From Natrarchaeobius halalkaliphilus (GTDB lineage: Archaea > Halobacteriota > Halobacteria > Halobacteriales > Natrialbaceae), in NCBI RefSeq assembly GCF_003841485.1, contig NZ_REFY01000002.1, positions 62,001-126,000 of the forward strand: 64,000 bases of DNA, written 5' to 3'. Of this stretch, positions 26,128 through 35,870 are shown piece by piece. The notes beneath the pieces are model-generated. The model was not told the DNA's origin and did no database searches. It worked only from the letters and a program-made list of their open reading frames with translations. Both the position numbers and the translations under genes were made by a program. Positions within the stretch are counted from its first letter, which is position 1. Every line of letters starts with the position of its first letter.

Positions 26128-27483
26128 ATGCGCCTCGACGACTATATCGAGGAACTCGAACCCGACGAGGAGGCCGAGCGTCGCCGCCTCGCAAAGGAAA
26201 AATCCTACGCGATCACGGACCATCTCGAGGACGTCAGAACTCGATTCGACGACGCACTGAGCGGCGACACGCTCGTTGGCTCCACCGCGCCGTCGATCTT
26301 CGTCGGACGTTCGAACTACCCCGATATTCCCGTCGGGTTGCTCTCTCCGGTCGGGGACGAGGACGCTGCCGAGGAGTACGTCACCGACGGAAACTGGTAC
26401 CGACAGGGGTACGCCATCGACGACGTGCTCCAGCGTCGAACCGGCCTCCTCAACTCGAGCAAGCGCGCGAACGTCGATTCACCCAGCATCGCGAGTCGGT
26501 TGACACCGTCCGTTCACGACGCGTGGGACGGGTTCGTCGGCGTTCAACGCGAGGTCGCGATCGCAGGACGGCCGGTCGACCTGGAGATCGGGCTCGACGG
26601 GACGCCGGATATCGGACTGGACGCGGGAGCCGACGTCGCGACGCCGCGCGGACCGCGCGCCAGTGCCAGAAACGCCGAACTCCGAGAGAACCCGTACGTT
26701 CCGACGCAGGTCAAAAAGACCCTTGAGGATGACGACTGGCAGGCACAGGGGGCGATGACCTACCTCTACCGGCGCGGCTTCGACGTCTACGAGATCAATT
26801 CGATCCTCTCTGCGGGCGCACTCGGCGAGGCGAAACAGCGTCGACTCGTTCCCACCCGGTGGTCGATCACGGCGGTCGACGACACCGTCGGTCAGTTTTT
26901 GCGCGGGCGAATCCGAAACGAGCCGAGTATCGACGAGGTACAGGTCTGGGCAAACGAGTACGTCGGAAACCGGTACTGGATCGTCCTCGCGCCCGGTCGC
27001 TGGGAGTTCGAACTCGTCGAGATGAAAGCACCGGGGAGCATCTGGAATCCCGATCCCCACGACGAGGTCTGGATGGCGAGCGCAAGCGAGGGCTACGAGG
27101 GGCGCTCGGGTTACGTCGAGGAAACGGCGGGAGCGTACTACGCCGCCCGGCTGGGCGTTCTCGAACACCTCGAGTCGATCGGCAGACAGGCGAAGTGTCT
27201 CGTCCTCCGGGAGGTGTCCGACGATTACTGGGCACCCGTCGGCGTCTGGCAGGTGCGCGAGAGCGTCCGAAACGCCTTCGACGGTCCACCGGGTGGCGCA
27301 CGCGGGCTGACCGACGGAGAGCGATCGGCGCTCGCGGGCGAACACGGACGCGCCGAAACGTTCCACGACGCCGTCACAGCAGTCGCGACCCAGCTGCCGG
27401 TTTCGTTCGAGCGTCTCAAGCGCAAGTCAGAGCTGGCCGCGGGACTCCAGTCGAGTCTCGACGCCTTCGGACGGTCGTCGTGA
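26128..27483 (+). CDS. nreA: DNA repair protein NreA
   Basis: Archaeal Nre-family protein involved in tolerance of DNA damage, including crosslinks. The 451-residue length is normal for haloarchaea. Family blocks are visible: PSIFVGRSNYPDIPVGLLSP (about residues 52-71), GLLNSSKRANVDSP, and RRLVPTRWSITAVDDTVGQ. The very end, QSSLDAF (about residues 443-449), looks like a PCNA-interacting motif, as described for this family. A proposed promoter TTCAAAA lies about 30 bases upstream. Confidence 0.92.
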   Translation: MRLDDYIEELEPDEEAERRRLAKEKSYAITDHLEDVRTRFDDALSGDTLVGSTAPSIFVGRSNYPDIPVGLLSPVGDEDAAEEYVTDGNWYRQGYAIDDVLQRRTGLLNSSKRANVDSPSIASRLTPSVHDAWDGFVGVQREVAIAGRPVDLEIGLDGTPDIGLDAGADVATPRGPRASARNAELRENPYVPTQVKKTLEDDDWQAQGAMTYLYRRGFDVYEINSILSAGALGEAKQRRLVPTRWSITAVDDTVGQFLRGRIRNEPSIDEVQVWANEYVGNRYWIVLAPGRWEFELVEMKAPGSIWNPDPHDEVWMASASEGYEGRSGYVEETAGAYYAARLGVLEHLESIGRQAKCLVLREVSDDYWAPVGVWQVRESVRNAFDGPPGGARGLTDGERSALAGEHGRAETFHDAVTAVATQLPVSFERLKRKSELAAGLQSSLDAFGRSS

Positions 27484-27582
27484 GCGCGCCGGAACTGGCC
27501 GATCAAATCCGTCTCGGAGGAGTACTCGAGCGGGCGCGTATTCGAGGGAACTCCTTTTGTAGACCGAGAACCGAGCGAACGT

Positions 27583-27819
27583 ATGCCACTGCCCGGGGAC
27601 GTTATCACGATTCTCGCCGCGTTGTTCCTGTTGTTCGGCATTCCGGCTATTCTGTTCTCGCTGATTTTCCTTTACACCGGATACATCCGATACGACGCGA
27701 ATCGATATCTCGAGCAACTCGAGACGGAACAGGGTGAAAAGTCAGTCGAATCCGGAGGGGCGACGGAGACCGACAGGACGAGGATCGAGAGCGAGTCACA
27801 GCGGGACGCCGAAAACTGA
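27583..27819 (+). CDS. Small membrane protein, 78 residues
   Basis: Two adjacent hydrophobic segments (about residues 6-22 and 24-36) are followed by a charged helix (RYDANRYLEQLETEQGE) and an acidic, serine/glutamate-rich tail ending RDAEN. It is 99 bases after nreA, in the same direction, and converges with the transporter gene. No family is recognised. Confidence 0.65.
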   Translation: MPLPGDVITILAALFLLFGIPAILFSLIFLYTGYIRYDANRYLEQLETEQGEKSVESGGATETDRTRIESESQRDAEN

Positions 27820-27831
27820 CGACGGGACGTC

Positions 27832-28929
27832 TTATCCTCCCGTCGTCGGTGACTCCGGCTCCGACTCAGGAAGTGATCCGACGGTGGAGGCCGCCGATCG
27901 GTCGCCGTCTCCAGTGACGGTTGTGGTCCGGCTGAACACGGTGATTCCGGCCTTGAACACCGCAAGCAGGACGGGACCGAGAAACAGCCCCATAATTCCG
28001 AGCAAGTAGATCCCGCCGATGACGCCGATAATGACGACCGCCGGGTGGAGACCGGAGCCGCGGTCGACGAAGTACGCGCGCAGATAGTTGTCGATCAGCG
28101 AGAGGACGGTGACGCCGTAGAGCAACAGCGCGACGGCTGGAACCGGTCCGCTGACGAGCGCGAGATACCCAACTGCGGGTCCCCAGACGAGCCAGACGCC
28201 GGCCGCCGGCAAGAATGCGACGACGATCATGACGACAGTCCAGAAGGCGACGTTCGGAACGCCGAGTAGATAGAGGCCGAACCCGCCGAGTACCCCTTCG
28301 ACGACCGCGACGAGTACGTGGCTCTTGATCACCGCCCAGGTAACGACGTCGATCTCCGAAAACAGCTCCGACCGGACCTCCTCCTCGAGCGGAATCACGT
28401 CGGTCAGCCAGGCGATAAACGTCCGGCCGTCCGCGAGCAAGTAGTACAGCAAGAAGACGAAGACGATCAACCCGAGCCCCATCTCGATGCTCGTGTTGAC
28501 GAGACCGACGAGCTCGAATAACGCGACCTCGATCGCATTCGACAGCGAGGAGTCGATCTCGGCGAGGAGGGCCGATTCGATCGAGTGGACGTATTCCTCA
28601 TCGAGACCGAGGTCGTCCCGTGCGATCGTCCGGACGCGCTCGATCAGGCTCGCGCCGTCGACGTCACGGAGAAACGAGGCGGCGGTCTGGAGAACGATCA
28701 GGGAGACGAGCAAGAACGGAACGACGATCCCGACGACGGCCACCGCCGTAAGCAAGAGCGCCGAGATCCGAGAGCCGACCCGGCGCTCGAGCCGTGCGTG
28801 GACGGGATGCAGGACGAACGCGAGGAACGCAGCGGCCATCACGTACTGTAACAGCGGAACGATCATGAGCGCCGCAATCGCTCCGAGCGCGAGAAGCAAG
28901 ACGACGAAGAAAGTCGTTCGAACGTTCAT
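27832..28929 (-). CDS. AI-2E-family transporter (PerM-like), second copy
   Basis: A 365-residue membrane protein related to that at 10439-11452: an N-terminal helix pair (MNVRTTFFVVLLLALGAIAA), an acidic soluble insert (about residues 85-140), then helices with the family block GVIGGIYLLGIMGLFLGPVL. The start is ATG 28929, with a TATA-like GTTTAG 25-30 bases upstream; the GTG six codons earlier would fall too near that box. The substrate is unknown. Confidence 0.87.
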   Translation of the reverse strand: MNVRTTFFVVLLLALGAIAALMIVPLLQYVMAAAFLAFVLHPVHARLERRVGSRISALLLTAVAVVGIVVPFLLVSLIVLQTAASFLRDVDGASLIERVRTIARDDLGLDEEYVHSIESALLAEIDSSLSNAIEVALFELVGLVNTSIEMGLGLIVFVFLLYYLLADGRTFIAWLTDVIPLEEEVRSELFSEIDVVTWAVIKSHVLVAVVEGVLGGFGLYLLGVPNVAFWTVVMIVVAFLPAAGVWLVWGPAVGYLALVSGPVPAVALLLYGVTVLSLIDNYLRAYFVDRGSGLHPAVVIIGVIGGIYLLGIMGLFLGPVLLAVFKAGITVFSRTTTVTGDGDRSAASTVGSLPESEPESPTTGG

Positions 28930-28995
28930 ATCCCGTGGTGCGGGCACTGGGACCTAAACGTTGACATTTCTTTTCGGACGGACGACCGCGGTGCT

Positions 28996-29460
28996 CTATT
29001 CGCCCGTATCAACGGTGTCCAGGCGTTCGAACGCCTCAGCCGTCAGATCTCCGGTTGTGTCGACGATCTCGTCCCAGACGTCGTTGTCGGGTGCGATACC
29101 GACCAGACGTGCAATCTTCATAATCGAGACGTGATACACGCGCTGTTTGCCGGGTTCTTCCTCCCAGATAATCACGTTGCACGGAAAGAGTCCACCCATG
29201 CGCATCGTCTCCTCGAGCGTCCGATCCGCGATCTCGGGATTACAGGCACCGAGAACGTAGTAGGGGTCGCGGTCGGCATCGACTTTCTCGTTCAACAGCT
29301 CGGACGGCGAGAACTCGACGGGGATTCCGAAACCGGTTTCCTCACAGACCTCGCGCACGTGTTCGATCGCGTCCTCGTGAGCCATCTCGAGGACGGCCTG
29401 TTTCTCACCGATATCGTCGGGATCGATCTCGGACGGATCGATCGGAAGGGACGTACCCAT
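28996..29460 (-). CDS. DUF302 protein
   Basis: A 154-residue protein with the DUF302 fold. The core runs from EHVREVCEETGFGIPVEFSP (about residues 33-52) through YYVLGACNPEIADRTLE to MRMGGLFPCNVIIWEEE, with the conserved GACNP and PCNV cysteines often proposed to bind heme or metal. No signal peptide or membrane segment. The start is ATG 29460; a GTG two codons earlier is also possible. Confidence 0.88.
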   Translation of the reverse strand: MGTSLPIDPSEIDPDDIGEKQAVLEMAHEDAIEHVREVCEETGFGIPVEFSPSELLNEKVDADRDPYYVLGACNPEIADRTLEETMRMGGLFPCNVIIWEEEPGKQRVYHVSIMKIARLVGIAPDNDVWDEIVDTTGDLTAEAFERLDTVDTGE

Positions 29461-29527
29461 ACGCACGGCTTCGTCCTCGATTGACTAAAACGAACCTACA
29501 GTGTGGCTTCGAGAACGAAGCCGGGGA

Positions 29528-30889
29528 TTACTCGTAGGGGTTTTCGACGATGACGGTTTCACCGCGACCGGGGCCGACGCCGACGGCGTAGACCGGTGCG
29601 CCGAGTTCGTCCGAGATGTACTCGAGGTAGGTACGCGCGTTCTCGGGAATGGCATCGTAGCCCTCGGCGGCGACGGTTTCCCAGTCGACGTCCGACCAGC
29701 CTTCGAAGGACCTGAACATCGCCTCACACCGGCCCCACTTTTCGGTGGTGGCTGGCATCGTCAGCCGCTCCTGTCCGTCGTACTCGTAGGCGTGACCGAC
29801 CTGTATCTCCTCGAGACCGGCGAGGACGTCGATGTGGTTGATCGCGAGCCCGGTAAAGCCGTTCGCGCGGGCGGCGTGGCGAAGCATGGGCATATCGAGC
29901 CAGCCCACGCGTCGCGGGCGGCCCGTGACGGTGCCGTACTCCCCACCCTCGTCGCGGATGTACGTCGCGAGTTCCTCGTCACTTTCCTCGGTCGCACTCG
30001 AGTCGTACTCGGGCGTCTGGCCTTCGACACCGCCGAGTTCCGTCGGGAGCGGTCCCGTTCCGACCCGCGAGAGGTATGCCTTGACGATGCCGATGACCTC
30101 TCCCTGGCCGACGACTGTCGGACCGAGTCCGGTCCCGACGGTCGCACCGCCCGCAGTCGGGTTCGAGGAGGTGACGTACGGATACACCCCGTGGTCGATG
30201 TCGAGGGAGGTTCCCTGTGCACCTTCGAGCATGACGTTGTCGCCGGCGTCGATGCGCTCCTGGAGGAACGTCCCACAGTCGACCGCCATCTCTTCTTCCT
30301 CGAGTCGCTCGCCGTACTCGCGGTAGGCTTCGTAGATGGCGTCGATGTCGAACGCGTCTCCGGTTTCCGTTCCGAAGACGTCCTCCGCGAGAGATTTCTT
30401 CTGTGGGACGACGTACTCGAGACGCTCGCGAAGGATTTCTGGATCGAGCAGGTCGCCAATCCGGACGCCGCGGCGGCCCGCTTTGTCCTCGTAGGTCGGT
30501 CCGATGCCACGACCGGTCGTTCCGGCGGCGAGGTCTTCTTTTTCGTCCTCTTCGATTCCGTCGAGTGCACGATGATACGGGAGAATAACGTGGGCTCGCT
30601 CTGCGACCCGAACGTCGGGATCGAGTCCGCGCTCGCGGAGCGTATCGATCTCGTCGAACAGCGTCTCGGGGTTGACGACGCAGCCGTTTCCGAGCACGCC
30701 GATTTTCCCCTGAACAGCACCCGAGGGAACGAGCGACAGTTTGTACTCTTCGTCGCCGTGGACGACGGTGTGTCCTGCGTTGTCGCCGCCCTGATACCGG
30801 GCGACCACATCAGCGGCATCGCCATAGAGGTCGACGACACCGCCCTTGCCTTCGTCGCCGAGTTGCGACCCGACGATTGTGACGGTCAT
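29528..30889 (-). CDS. purA: Adenylosuccinate synthetase
   Basis: Joins IMP and aspartate with GTP hydrolysis, the first committed step to AMP. The 453-residue protein has the GTP-binding loop GDEGKGGVVD (residues 11-20), the catalytic His40 in QGGDNAGHTVVHG, and the switch segment TTGRGIGPTYEDKAGRRG (about 128-145). The C-terminal region closes normally with GPGRGETVIVENPYE. A TATA box 26-31 bases upstream indicates a leaderless mRNA. Confidence 0.96.
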   Translation of the reverse strand: MTVTIVGSQLGDEGKGGVVDLYGDAADVVARYQGGDNAGHTVVHGDEEYKLSLVPSGAVQGKIGVLGNGCVVNPETLFDEIDTLRERGLDPDVRVAERAHVILPYHRALDGIEEDEKEDLAAGTTGRGIGPTYEDKAGRRGVRIGDLLDPEILRERLEYVVPQKKSLAEDVFGTETGDAFDIDAIYEAYREYGERLEEEEMAVDCGTFLQERIDAGDNVMLEGAQGTSLDIDHGVYPYVTSSNPTAGGATVGTGLGPTVVGQGEVIGIVKAYLSRVGTGPLPTELGGVEGQTPEYDSSATEESDEELATYIRDEGGEYGTVTGRPRRVGWLDMPMLRHAARANGFTGLAINHIDVLAGLEEIQVGHAYEYDGQERLTMPATTEKWGRCEAMFRSFEGWSDVDWETVAAEGYDAIPENARTYLEYISDELGAPVYAVGVGPGRGETVIVENPYE

Positions 30890-30914
30890 AACAGCGGCGG
30901 ATTCTTTCCGGGCC

Positions 30915-30920
30915 GATAAA
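30915..30920 (-). promoter_or_regulatory. TATA box of purA
   Basis: On the minus strand, GGTTTATCGG lies 26-31 bases before the purA ATG at 30889. Confidence 0.5.
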
Positions 30921-31100
30921 CCGATTACGGTCTGAGCGGGAGACCCGCACGAGAATATGCACGGACCTGCACACTTCGCCTCGAACCGACGAACTCGCGA
31001 TATCCACGGTTCGTGATCGAACGACTCGAACGGAAACGTTAACTACTGGCAAGAACGAGACTTCCGGTAGAAGCGGTCTTCTCAATCTTCGAGAGTAACT

Positions 31101-31106
31101 TTTAAA
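31101..31106 (+). promoter_or_regulatory. TATA box of the 101-residue winged-helix gene
   Basis: CTTTTAAAAGG, a symmetrical strong TATA element about 30 bases before the ATG at 31134. A second AT-rich patch (GTTAACAAAT) lies between the box and the ATG and could be an operator. Confidence 0.55.
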
Positions 31107-31133
31107 AGGCCCAAAGACAAGTTAACAAATGCC

Positions 31134-31439
31134 ATGATAGACCGGCTAGAGAAGGAAGTCGATATGCTGGAACGACATCTCCAGGTCCTGCGGATGGTTA
31201 TCGAAAACGAACCGATCGGGATCGTAAAGATGTCGAACGAGACTGGATACCCCCATCACAAAGTTCGATACTCGCTTCGCGTTCTCGAAGAGGAAAACCT
31301 CATCGAGCCCTCCAGTCAGGGAGCGATCAAGACCGAACGCACTGCCGAGTTCGTCGACGAGCTCGACGGAAAAATCGATGACATCATCGACAAATTAGAG
31401 GGAATGAAGATCGAAGACGTCGCGGAAATCGAAGGATAG
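31134..31439 (+). CDS. Winged-helix regulator, 101 residues
   Basis: Small DNA-binding-type protein. Residues about 1-22 form a helix with heptad leucines. About 23-65 form a winged helix (IGIVKMSNETGYPHHKVRYS is the recognition region, then VLEEENLIEPSSQGAIKT the wing), and the tail (FVDELDGKIDDIIDKLEGM) is a probable dimerising coiled coil. It is a common haloarchaeal gene type, probably an autonomous regulator. Target unknown. It has a strong promoter of its own. Confidence 0.75.
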   Translation: MIDRLEKEVDMLERHLQVLRMVIENEPIGIVKMSNETGYPHHKVRYSLRVLEEENLIEPSSQGAIKTERTAEFVDELDGKIDDIIDKLEGMKIEDVAEIEG

Positions 31440-31652
31440 AACTCGTATACCGGCCAGGTGCTGTGTCGTATCGGAACGCTTTGGATGTGATACAGTGACA
31501 CTGCGTGGAATAATACCGCTTTTCCTCCACGCGTGATCGGTATTCGACGCGTAAGCCGTTCGAGAGCGCAAGCGAGAGAGCGATCGGTCCTGGTCGGTGA
31601 TTGCTGTCGGTTTCGAATTTCAGGAATCTAACGCCACCGGCGACAACGCACC

Positions 31653-34175
31653 TTAGAGTTCTGGGACGTTCATGTGGAATCCCTCGGAACGGGACTCGAC
31701 GAGACAGAGGTGATAGCCCTGCTTTCGAGAGAGGTTGACGAAACTCCGTTTCGAGCCACGGCTCAGGAGGCCGCCGCTGGTCGCTTGTTCGGTCACCTCG
31801 AGCGCGCCCGGCTCGAAGTAACTCGAGGTGACGACCATCGCCGCGGCCAGGTCGGGATAGTTGGCTTTGACTGCCGACGCGGCCGCTTCCATCTCCTCGA
31901 GCATCTCCCGCGTCGCGGGTTCGCGCGAGTCGTTCAAGTTCACCAGGACGAGCGGGTTCCCCATCTTGTCGTAGGCGACGACGTCGAACTCGATCTGATC
32001 TGGAACGTGTTCGGTGTCGTCGTCTTCGAGGGAGATGGACGCGTGCAGTTCCGCCCGGTCGATCCGCGGAAGCGCGTCGTAGAGGTCGGCAAGCCCGTCT
32101 GCGTGACCGGTGTCACGGATTTCGAAGAGAAGGACGTCGGTGAGCCAGTCGACGAACCGGTACTCCATCGACGACGTGAGAAACTCCTCGTAGGACTGGC
32201 CGGTGACGGCGACGTCCGTGGCGTCGAACTCGGTGTGGTGTTCGATTCGTAAGTTCGATGCGACGTCGCTCGGCGTCGCGTTACCCTGGTGGGCCCGCTC
32301 AAGCGTCGGCTTGCTCTTCGAGACGTAGCGAACGAACAGGTTCGTTCCGGAGAGTGCCTGCTGTGGAGGTAGCTGCGTCGAGGCGTCCGAGACGCCCGAG
32401 TGATCCGTTCCATCCGCTTGGCGAATTCGTTGGAGCTCCGCCTCGAGTTCGTCGATACGCGACTGATAGCGCTCGACGGTCGCGGACAACTCCCGGTTCT
32501 CCGCCCGAAGTCGATCGCGCTCGGTTTCGAGTTCGTCTAGACTCGTCTCGAGTTCCGATCGACGTTGCTCGAGGGCCTCGATCCGCTCGGCTCGCGGATC
32601 AGACGCTCCCTCGGAATCAGACTGACTTTCCCGTGGAGTTTCGGTCCGCTGGATACCGGCCGTCCCCGTTTCGTTCGGGTGGGATCCGTTCGTTCGTGCG
32701 GCCCCAGACGAACTGGCGTCGCGCCCGCTCGAGTCCGAACGTTGAGTATCTGATCCCCCCTCCGAATCCGGTTCGGTCGCCCGCGAGGTGGCGGTCGGAT
32801 GAGTCGGACGAGAGCGACCGTTCGACGAGCGGCGGGAACGATCGGCTCGACCAGGGGGTTCGGTCGCTCCACCGGCGTCCGAAGATCCCACCGAATCGGT
32901 GTTGTCCGGATCGATAGAGGGAATGCTGCGGGTCGATCGCCACTGCGCTTCTTCCTCGAGCCGTTCCGTGAGAACGGCCTCCTCCTCGTCCGACTCGGGT
33001 TCGGACCCGGACGCATCCTCGGTGTCAGTCGTCTCCGATGACGATTCCGGTTCCGAATCCGATGGCGGACCGTCGTCGCGCGAACTGTTGGGTTCGGTGT
33101 CCAGTCCGGATTCCGACCGGTCGCTCGCACCGTCCGACGATTCGACCTCGGTTTCGGTCCAGGAAATATCGCTCCTTTCGAGCGCCTGAGCTTTCGCCTC
33201 GACTTCGTCGGGGGCGAGTCCCGACCCCCTTTCGGCGGTCTCCTGCTCGCGGTCTGCGGCGTCGACGCCGTTCTCACCGGTCTCCGGTTCCTCGTCCGTC
33301 TCGGTGGCTGGTTGCGATCGTTCGTCGGACGGCTCAGTCGACTCCGCTGACGTCCGATCGGCGGCCGCAATCCCGTTCGTCTCCTCGTCGTCTTCGGTCG
33401 AAGCGTCGAGACTACGGGGTGGTTCATCGGTCGTGATTTCGCCCGTCTCTCGATCCCTCGAGTCCGTCTCGTCGAGTCCAGGGACCTCGAGGCCGTCGAG
33501 CGACGACTCCGCCGAGTCGCCACCGGTTTCCGTCTCCTCGGTCGACGGTTCGTCCGTCTCGGCCGAACGTGAGTCGCCCGAGGAGACGGAAGCCGAGTCG
33601 GACGAGCCGGCTGTCGAGTCGGGTTCTGCGTCGGTCGGTTCCGGAACGTCGGTAACCTCGATGTCGACATCGATCACCCGATAGATTCCGACTTCCTCGT
33701 TCGCTCGCTCGAAGGCCTCGTCGCCGGTGACGAGTCGTTCGGCGTTACCGATGTAGGCCGCTGCCATCCGGCGACCGCCGTAGTAGACGGCGTAGTAATC
33801 GCCGCTGAGAACGTTCTCGCTCAGGTCGATGTAGCCGGTAAACGAGCCGTCCTGAAGGGTGCCGTCGACTTCCGCGAGCGGGGTCTCGTTCGTGTAGTAG
33901 CTGGCGCGGGTATCGCCGCCGCGTTCGTCCATCGCACAGAGAAGTGGAAGCGATGAATGGGGCGCTTGATAGACGGTACCCGAGCCGCCGTCGAAGTCAT
34001 CGATGTCGCCGTCGAAAATGCCGACAATGCGGCCGTTGAGCATGAACAGCCACGCCCCGGCTCCGGAGATAGCGCCCGAAAAACCACGATCAGCGAGATC
34101 AGAGAGGCCGCGGTAGCCGTCGCTGAACGGGCGAGAGTCCCATTGCTCGACGCGCTTTTTCGTGCGCGAGTGCAT
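31653..34175 (-). CDS. 840-residue acidic multidomain protein (DUF7527-like)
   Basis: Three-part protein. Residues about 1-170 form a compact N-terminal domain (GYRGLSDLADRGFSGAISGA, VGIFDGDIDDF, GDYYAVYYGGRRMAAAYIGN). About 175-530 is a very acidic, low-complexity linker of Ser, Glu, Asp and Thr. About 535-590 is a coiled coil (RIEALEQRRSELETSLDELE). The last 230 residues are a mixed alpha/beta domain (IEFDVVAYDKMGNPLVLVNL) that resembles a restriction-like or nuclease-fold scaffold, but I cannot confirm catalytic residues. Haloarchaea carry this family, often labelled a regulator; its role is unproved. Confidence 0.72.
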   Translation of the reverse strand: MHSRTKKRVEQWDSRPFSDGYRGLSDLADRGFSGAISGAGAWLFMLNGRIVGIFDGDIDDFDGGSGTVYQAPHSSLPLLCAMDERGGDTRASYYTNETPLAEVDGTLQDGSFTGYIDLSENVLSGDYYAVYYGGRRMAAAYIGNAERLVTGDEAFERANEEVGIYRVIDVDIEVTDVPEPTDAEPDSTAGSSDSASVSSGDSRSAETDEPSTEETETGGDSAESSLDGLEVPGLDETDSRDRETGEITTDEPPRSLDASTEDDEETNGIAAADRTSAESTEPSDERSQPATETDEEPETGENGVDAADREQETAERGSGLAPDEVEAKAQALERSDISWTETEVESSDGASDRSESGLDTEPNSSRDDGPPSDSEPESSSETTDTEDASGSEPESDEEEAVLTERLEEEAQWRSTRSIPSIDPDNTDSVGSSDAGGATEPPGRADRSRRSSNGRSRPTHPTATSRATEPDSEGGSDTQRSDSSGRDASSSGAARTNGSHPNETGTAGIQRTETPRESQSDSEGASDPRAERIEALEQRRSELETSLDELETERDRLRAENRELSATVERYQSRIDELEAELQRIRQADGTDHSGVSDASTQLPPQQALSGTNLFVRYVSKSKPTLERAHQGNATPSDVASNLRIEHHTEFDATDVAVTGQSYEEFLTSSMEYRFVDWLTDVLLFEIRDTGHADGLADLYDALPRIDRAELHASISLEDDDTEHVPDQIEFDVVAYDKMGNPLVLVNLNDSREPATREMLEEMEAAASAVKANYPDLAAAMVVTSSYFEPGALEVTEQATSGGLLSRGSKRSFVNLSRKQGYHLCLVESRSEGFHMNVPEL

Positions 34176-34212
34176 AGTTTAACAAGCGGGATACAGAACA
34201 AATACGTTTCGC

Positions 34213-34491
34213 CTAGATCTTCGACTCGGCGTCCTCGGCAAGTTCTTTCATTCGCTTGCCAATTCTGCCGGCGCTCGAGAACTCGTCTTCGGTCATCGCA
34301 GTCGCGAGCGAGTTGCCGAGGACGAATACGGCGTGTTTGTGTTCGCTTTTCGATTTATGTACGTGTGATGGATCGACATCGAGTTGATGGTACTCGTCGA
34401 AGAGGCCGTCGTCGACTTCCTCGCGCTCCGAGAAGTATTCCATGATGACGACGAGTTCTTCGTGGAGCTCGAGAAGTTCGTCCTTGTGCAT
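34213..34491 (-). CDS. UPF0058 protein
   Basis: A 92-residue helical protein of the archaeal UPF0058 family. It starts MHKDELLELHEELVVIMEYF and has the conserved HQLDVDPSHVHKSKSEHKHA stretch, a histidine-rich helix pair that could bind metal. Function unknown. Start is ATG 34491; the frame continues upstream but lacks family sequence. Confidence 0.88.
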   Translation of the reverse strand: MHKDELLELHEELVVIMEYFSEREEVDDGLFDEYHQLDVDPSHVHKSKSEHKHAVFVLGNSLATAMTEDEFSSAGRIGKRMKELAEDAESKI

Positions 34492-34659
34492 GGACGCGTG
34501 TACGAACGGTCTCGGCTTAAGGGTTGTGTGCGCACCGATCGCAAAACCGTCGTAGACGTCGTGTAGAGGGGTATAAATCACCACCCGCGTTCGTGTCGGT
34601 CGCGGTCCGAAACTGTGCCGGCCGCCGGTCCGGCAAGGAGTGGCAAGTCGATGGAACGC

Positions 34660-35850
34660 TCAGTCCGATGGAGTCGCCGCACCCTTCCCTCGCTGGCCAG
34701 CGGGGAACCAGGCGAGTTCGTGGTCTGCAGTAACGCGAACGGCGACGCGTTCGTCGAGGTCGATCCGGTCGGAGTGGTTGTGCATGCACTCGATCGTCTC
34801 GTTCGAATCGAGTTCGACCCGGTAGAGGACCGTCGGGCCGAGGTACCGACGGTAGACGACGCGACCGTTGGCCTGAGACTCGTCGGCCGGAAACGCGGTC
34901 ACGTCGTCCGGTCGAACGAGGAGGTCGAGGTCGGTCCCGTCGTACTGATGGGCGAGACCGTTGACGTCGTCGCGAAGAACGCGTCCGAGGGCGGTGTCGA
35001 CGTGATCGCCACGAACCTCTCCCGAGAGAAAGCTCGCGTGACCGAGGAAGCCGGCCACGAAGCGCGATTTCGGCTCTTGAAAAACCCGTTCCGGCGTTCC
35101 GATCTGTTCGATGTTGCCGTCGTTCATGACGGCGACCCGATCGGAGATCGACAGCGCTTCCTCTTGATCGTGCGTCACCGAGATCGCGGTGACTTCGGTC
35201 TCCTTGATGATTCGACGAACCTCCTCGCGCATTTCGACGCGGAGATCGACGTCGAGATTCGAGAACGGCTCGTCGAGCAACAGCATCTCGGGTTCGGGGG
35301 CGATCGATCGTGCGAGGGCAATTCGCTGCTGTTGGCCCCCCGAAAGCTCTTCGGGATAATGGCCGCCGTGGCTCTCGAGACCGACGAGTTCGAGCAACTC
35401 CTGGACGCGACTCTCGCGTTCTTGTTTCGTCCACTCCTGTAAGCCGAATGCGACGTTCTCACGCGCAGTGAGATGTGGGAAGAGGGCGAACTCCTGAAAC
35501 ACGACCCCAACCTCTCGCTCGTCCGGCGGCACGAACTGTCCGTCCCCGGCGACAGTCTCGTCCTCGAGTCGGATCTGTCCGCCGTTCGGATCCTCGAGGC
35601 CGGCGATCAATCGGAGCGTCGTCGTCTTTCCACAGCCAGATGGCCCGAGCAACGTGAGGATCTCACCATCGCGAACGGTGAGTGAGAGACTCGAGATGAC
35701 GGTCTCCGAACCATAACGCTTCGCGACCGTGTCGAGTTCGAGAACGACGTCGTCGGTCGATAGCGTCGATTCTCGAGTCGGTTCGTCGGCCGTCGTCGTG
35801 AGTAGTCGTCCGTTCCCCATTCTCGACCTCCGGCGTCCGCCGGCGTTCAT
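34660..35850 (-). CDS. ABC transporter ATPase, ferric/polyamine type
   Basis: Nucleotide-binding subunit of an importer of the FbpC/PotA class. It has Walker A GPSGCGKT (residues 69-76), the Q-loop in VVFQEFALFPH, the signature LSGGQQQR (169-176), Walker B MLLLDEP (189-195) and a C-terminal TOBE-like domain of about 120 residues. No permease or binding protein is adjacent, so it is either orphaned here or serves components encoded elsewhere. The upstream DtxR-type palindrome suggests iron control, making a ferric-iron importer the best guess. Confidence 0.88.
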   Translation of the reverse strand: MNAGGRRRSRMGNGRLLTTTADEPTRESTLSTDDVVLELDTVAKRYGSETVISSLSLTVRDGEILTLLGPSGCGKTTTLRLIAGLEDPNGGQIRLEDETVAGDGQFVPPDEREVGVVFQEFALFPHLTARENVAFGLQEWTKQERESRVQELLELVGLESHGGHYPEELSGGQQQRIALARSIAPEPEMLLLDEPFSNLDVDLRVEMREEVRRIIKETEVTAISVTHDQEEALSISDRVAVMNDGNIEQIGTPERVFQEPKSRFVAGFLGHASFLSGEVRGDHVDTALGRVLRDDVNGLAHQYDGTDLDLLVRPDDVTAFPADESQANGRVVYRRYLGPTVLYRVELDSNETIECMHNHSDRIDLDERVAVRVTADHELAWFPAGQRGKGAATPSD

Positions 35851-35854
35851 TTAG

Positions 35855-35870
35855 TTTAGGGGTGCCTAAA
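35855..35870 (-). promoter_or_regulatory. Iron-repressor (DtxR/SirR-type) operator
   Basis: Perfect inverted repeat TTTAGG-CACC-CCTAAA between the TATA box (CTATAAG near 35874-35880, minus strand) and the ATG of the ABC ATPase at 35850. The half-site matches the TTAGG/CCTAA core bound by DtxR/IdeR-type iron repressors. A repressor here would cover the start of transcription of a leaderless mRNA. Confidence 0.68.
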
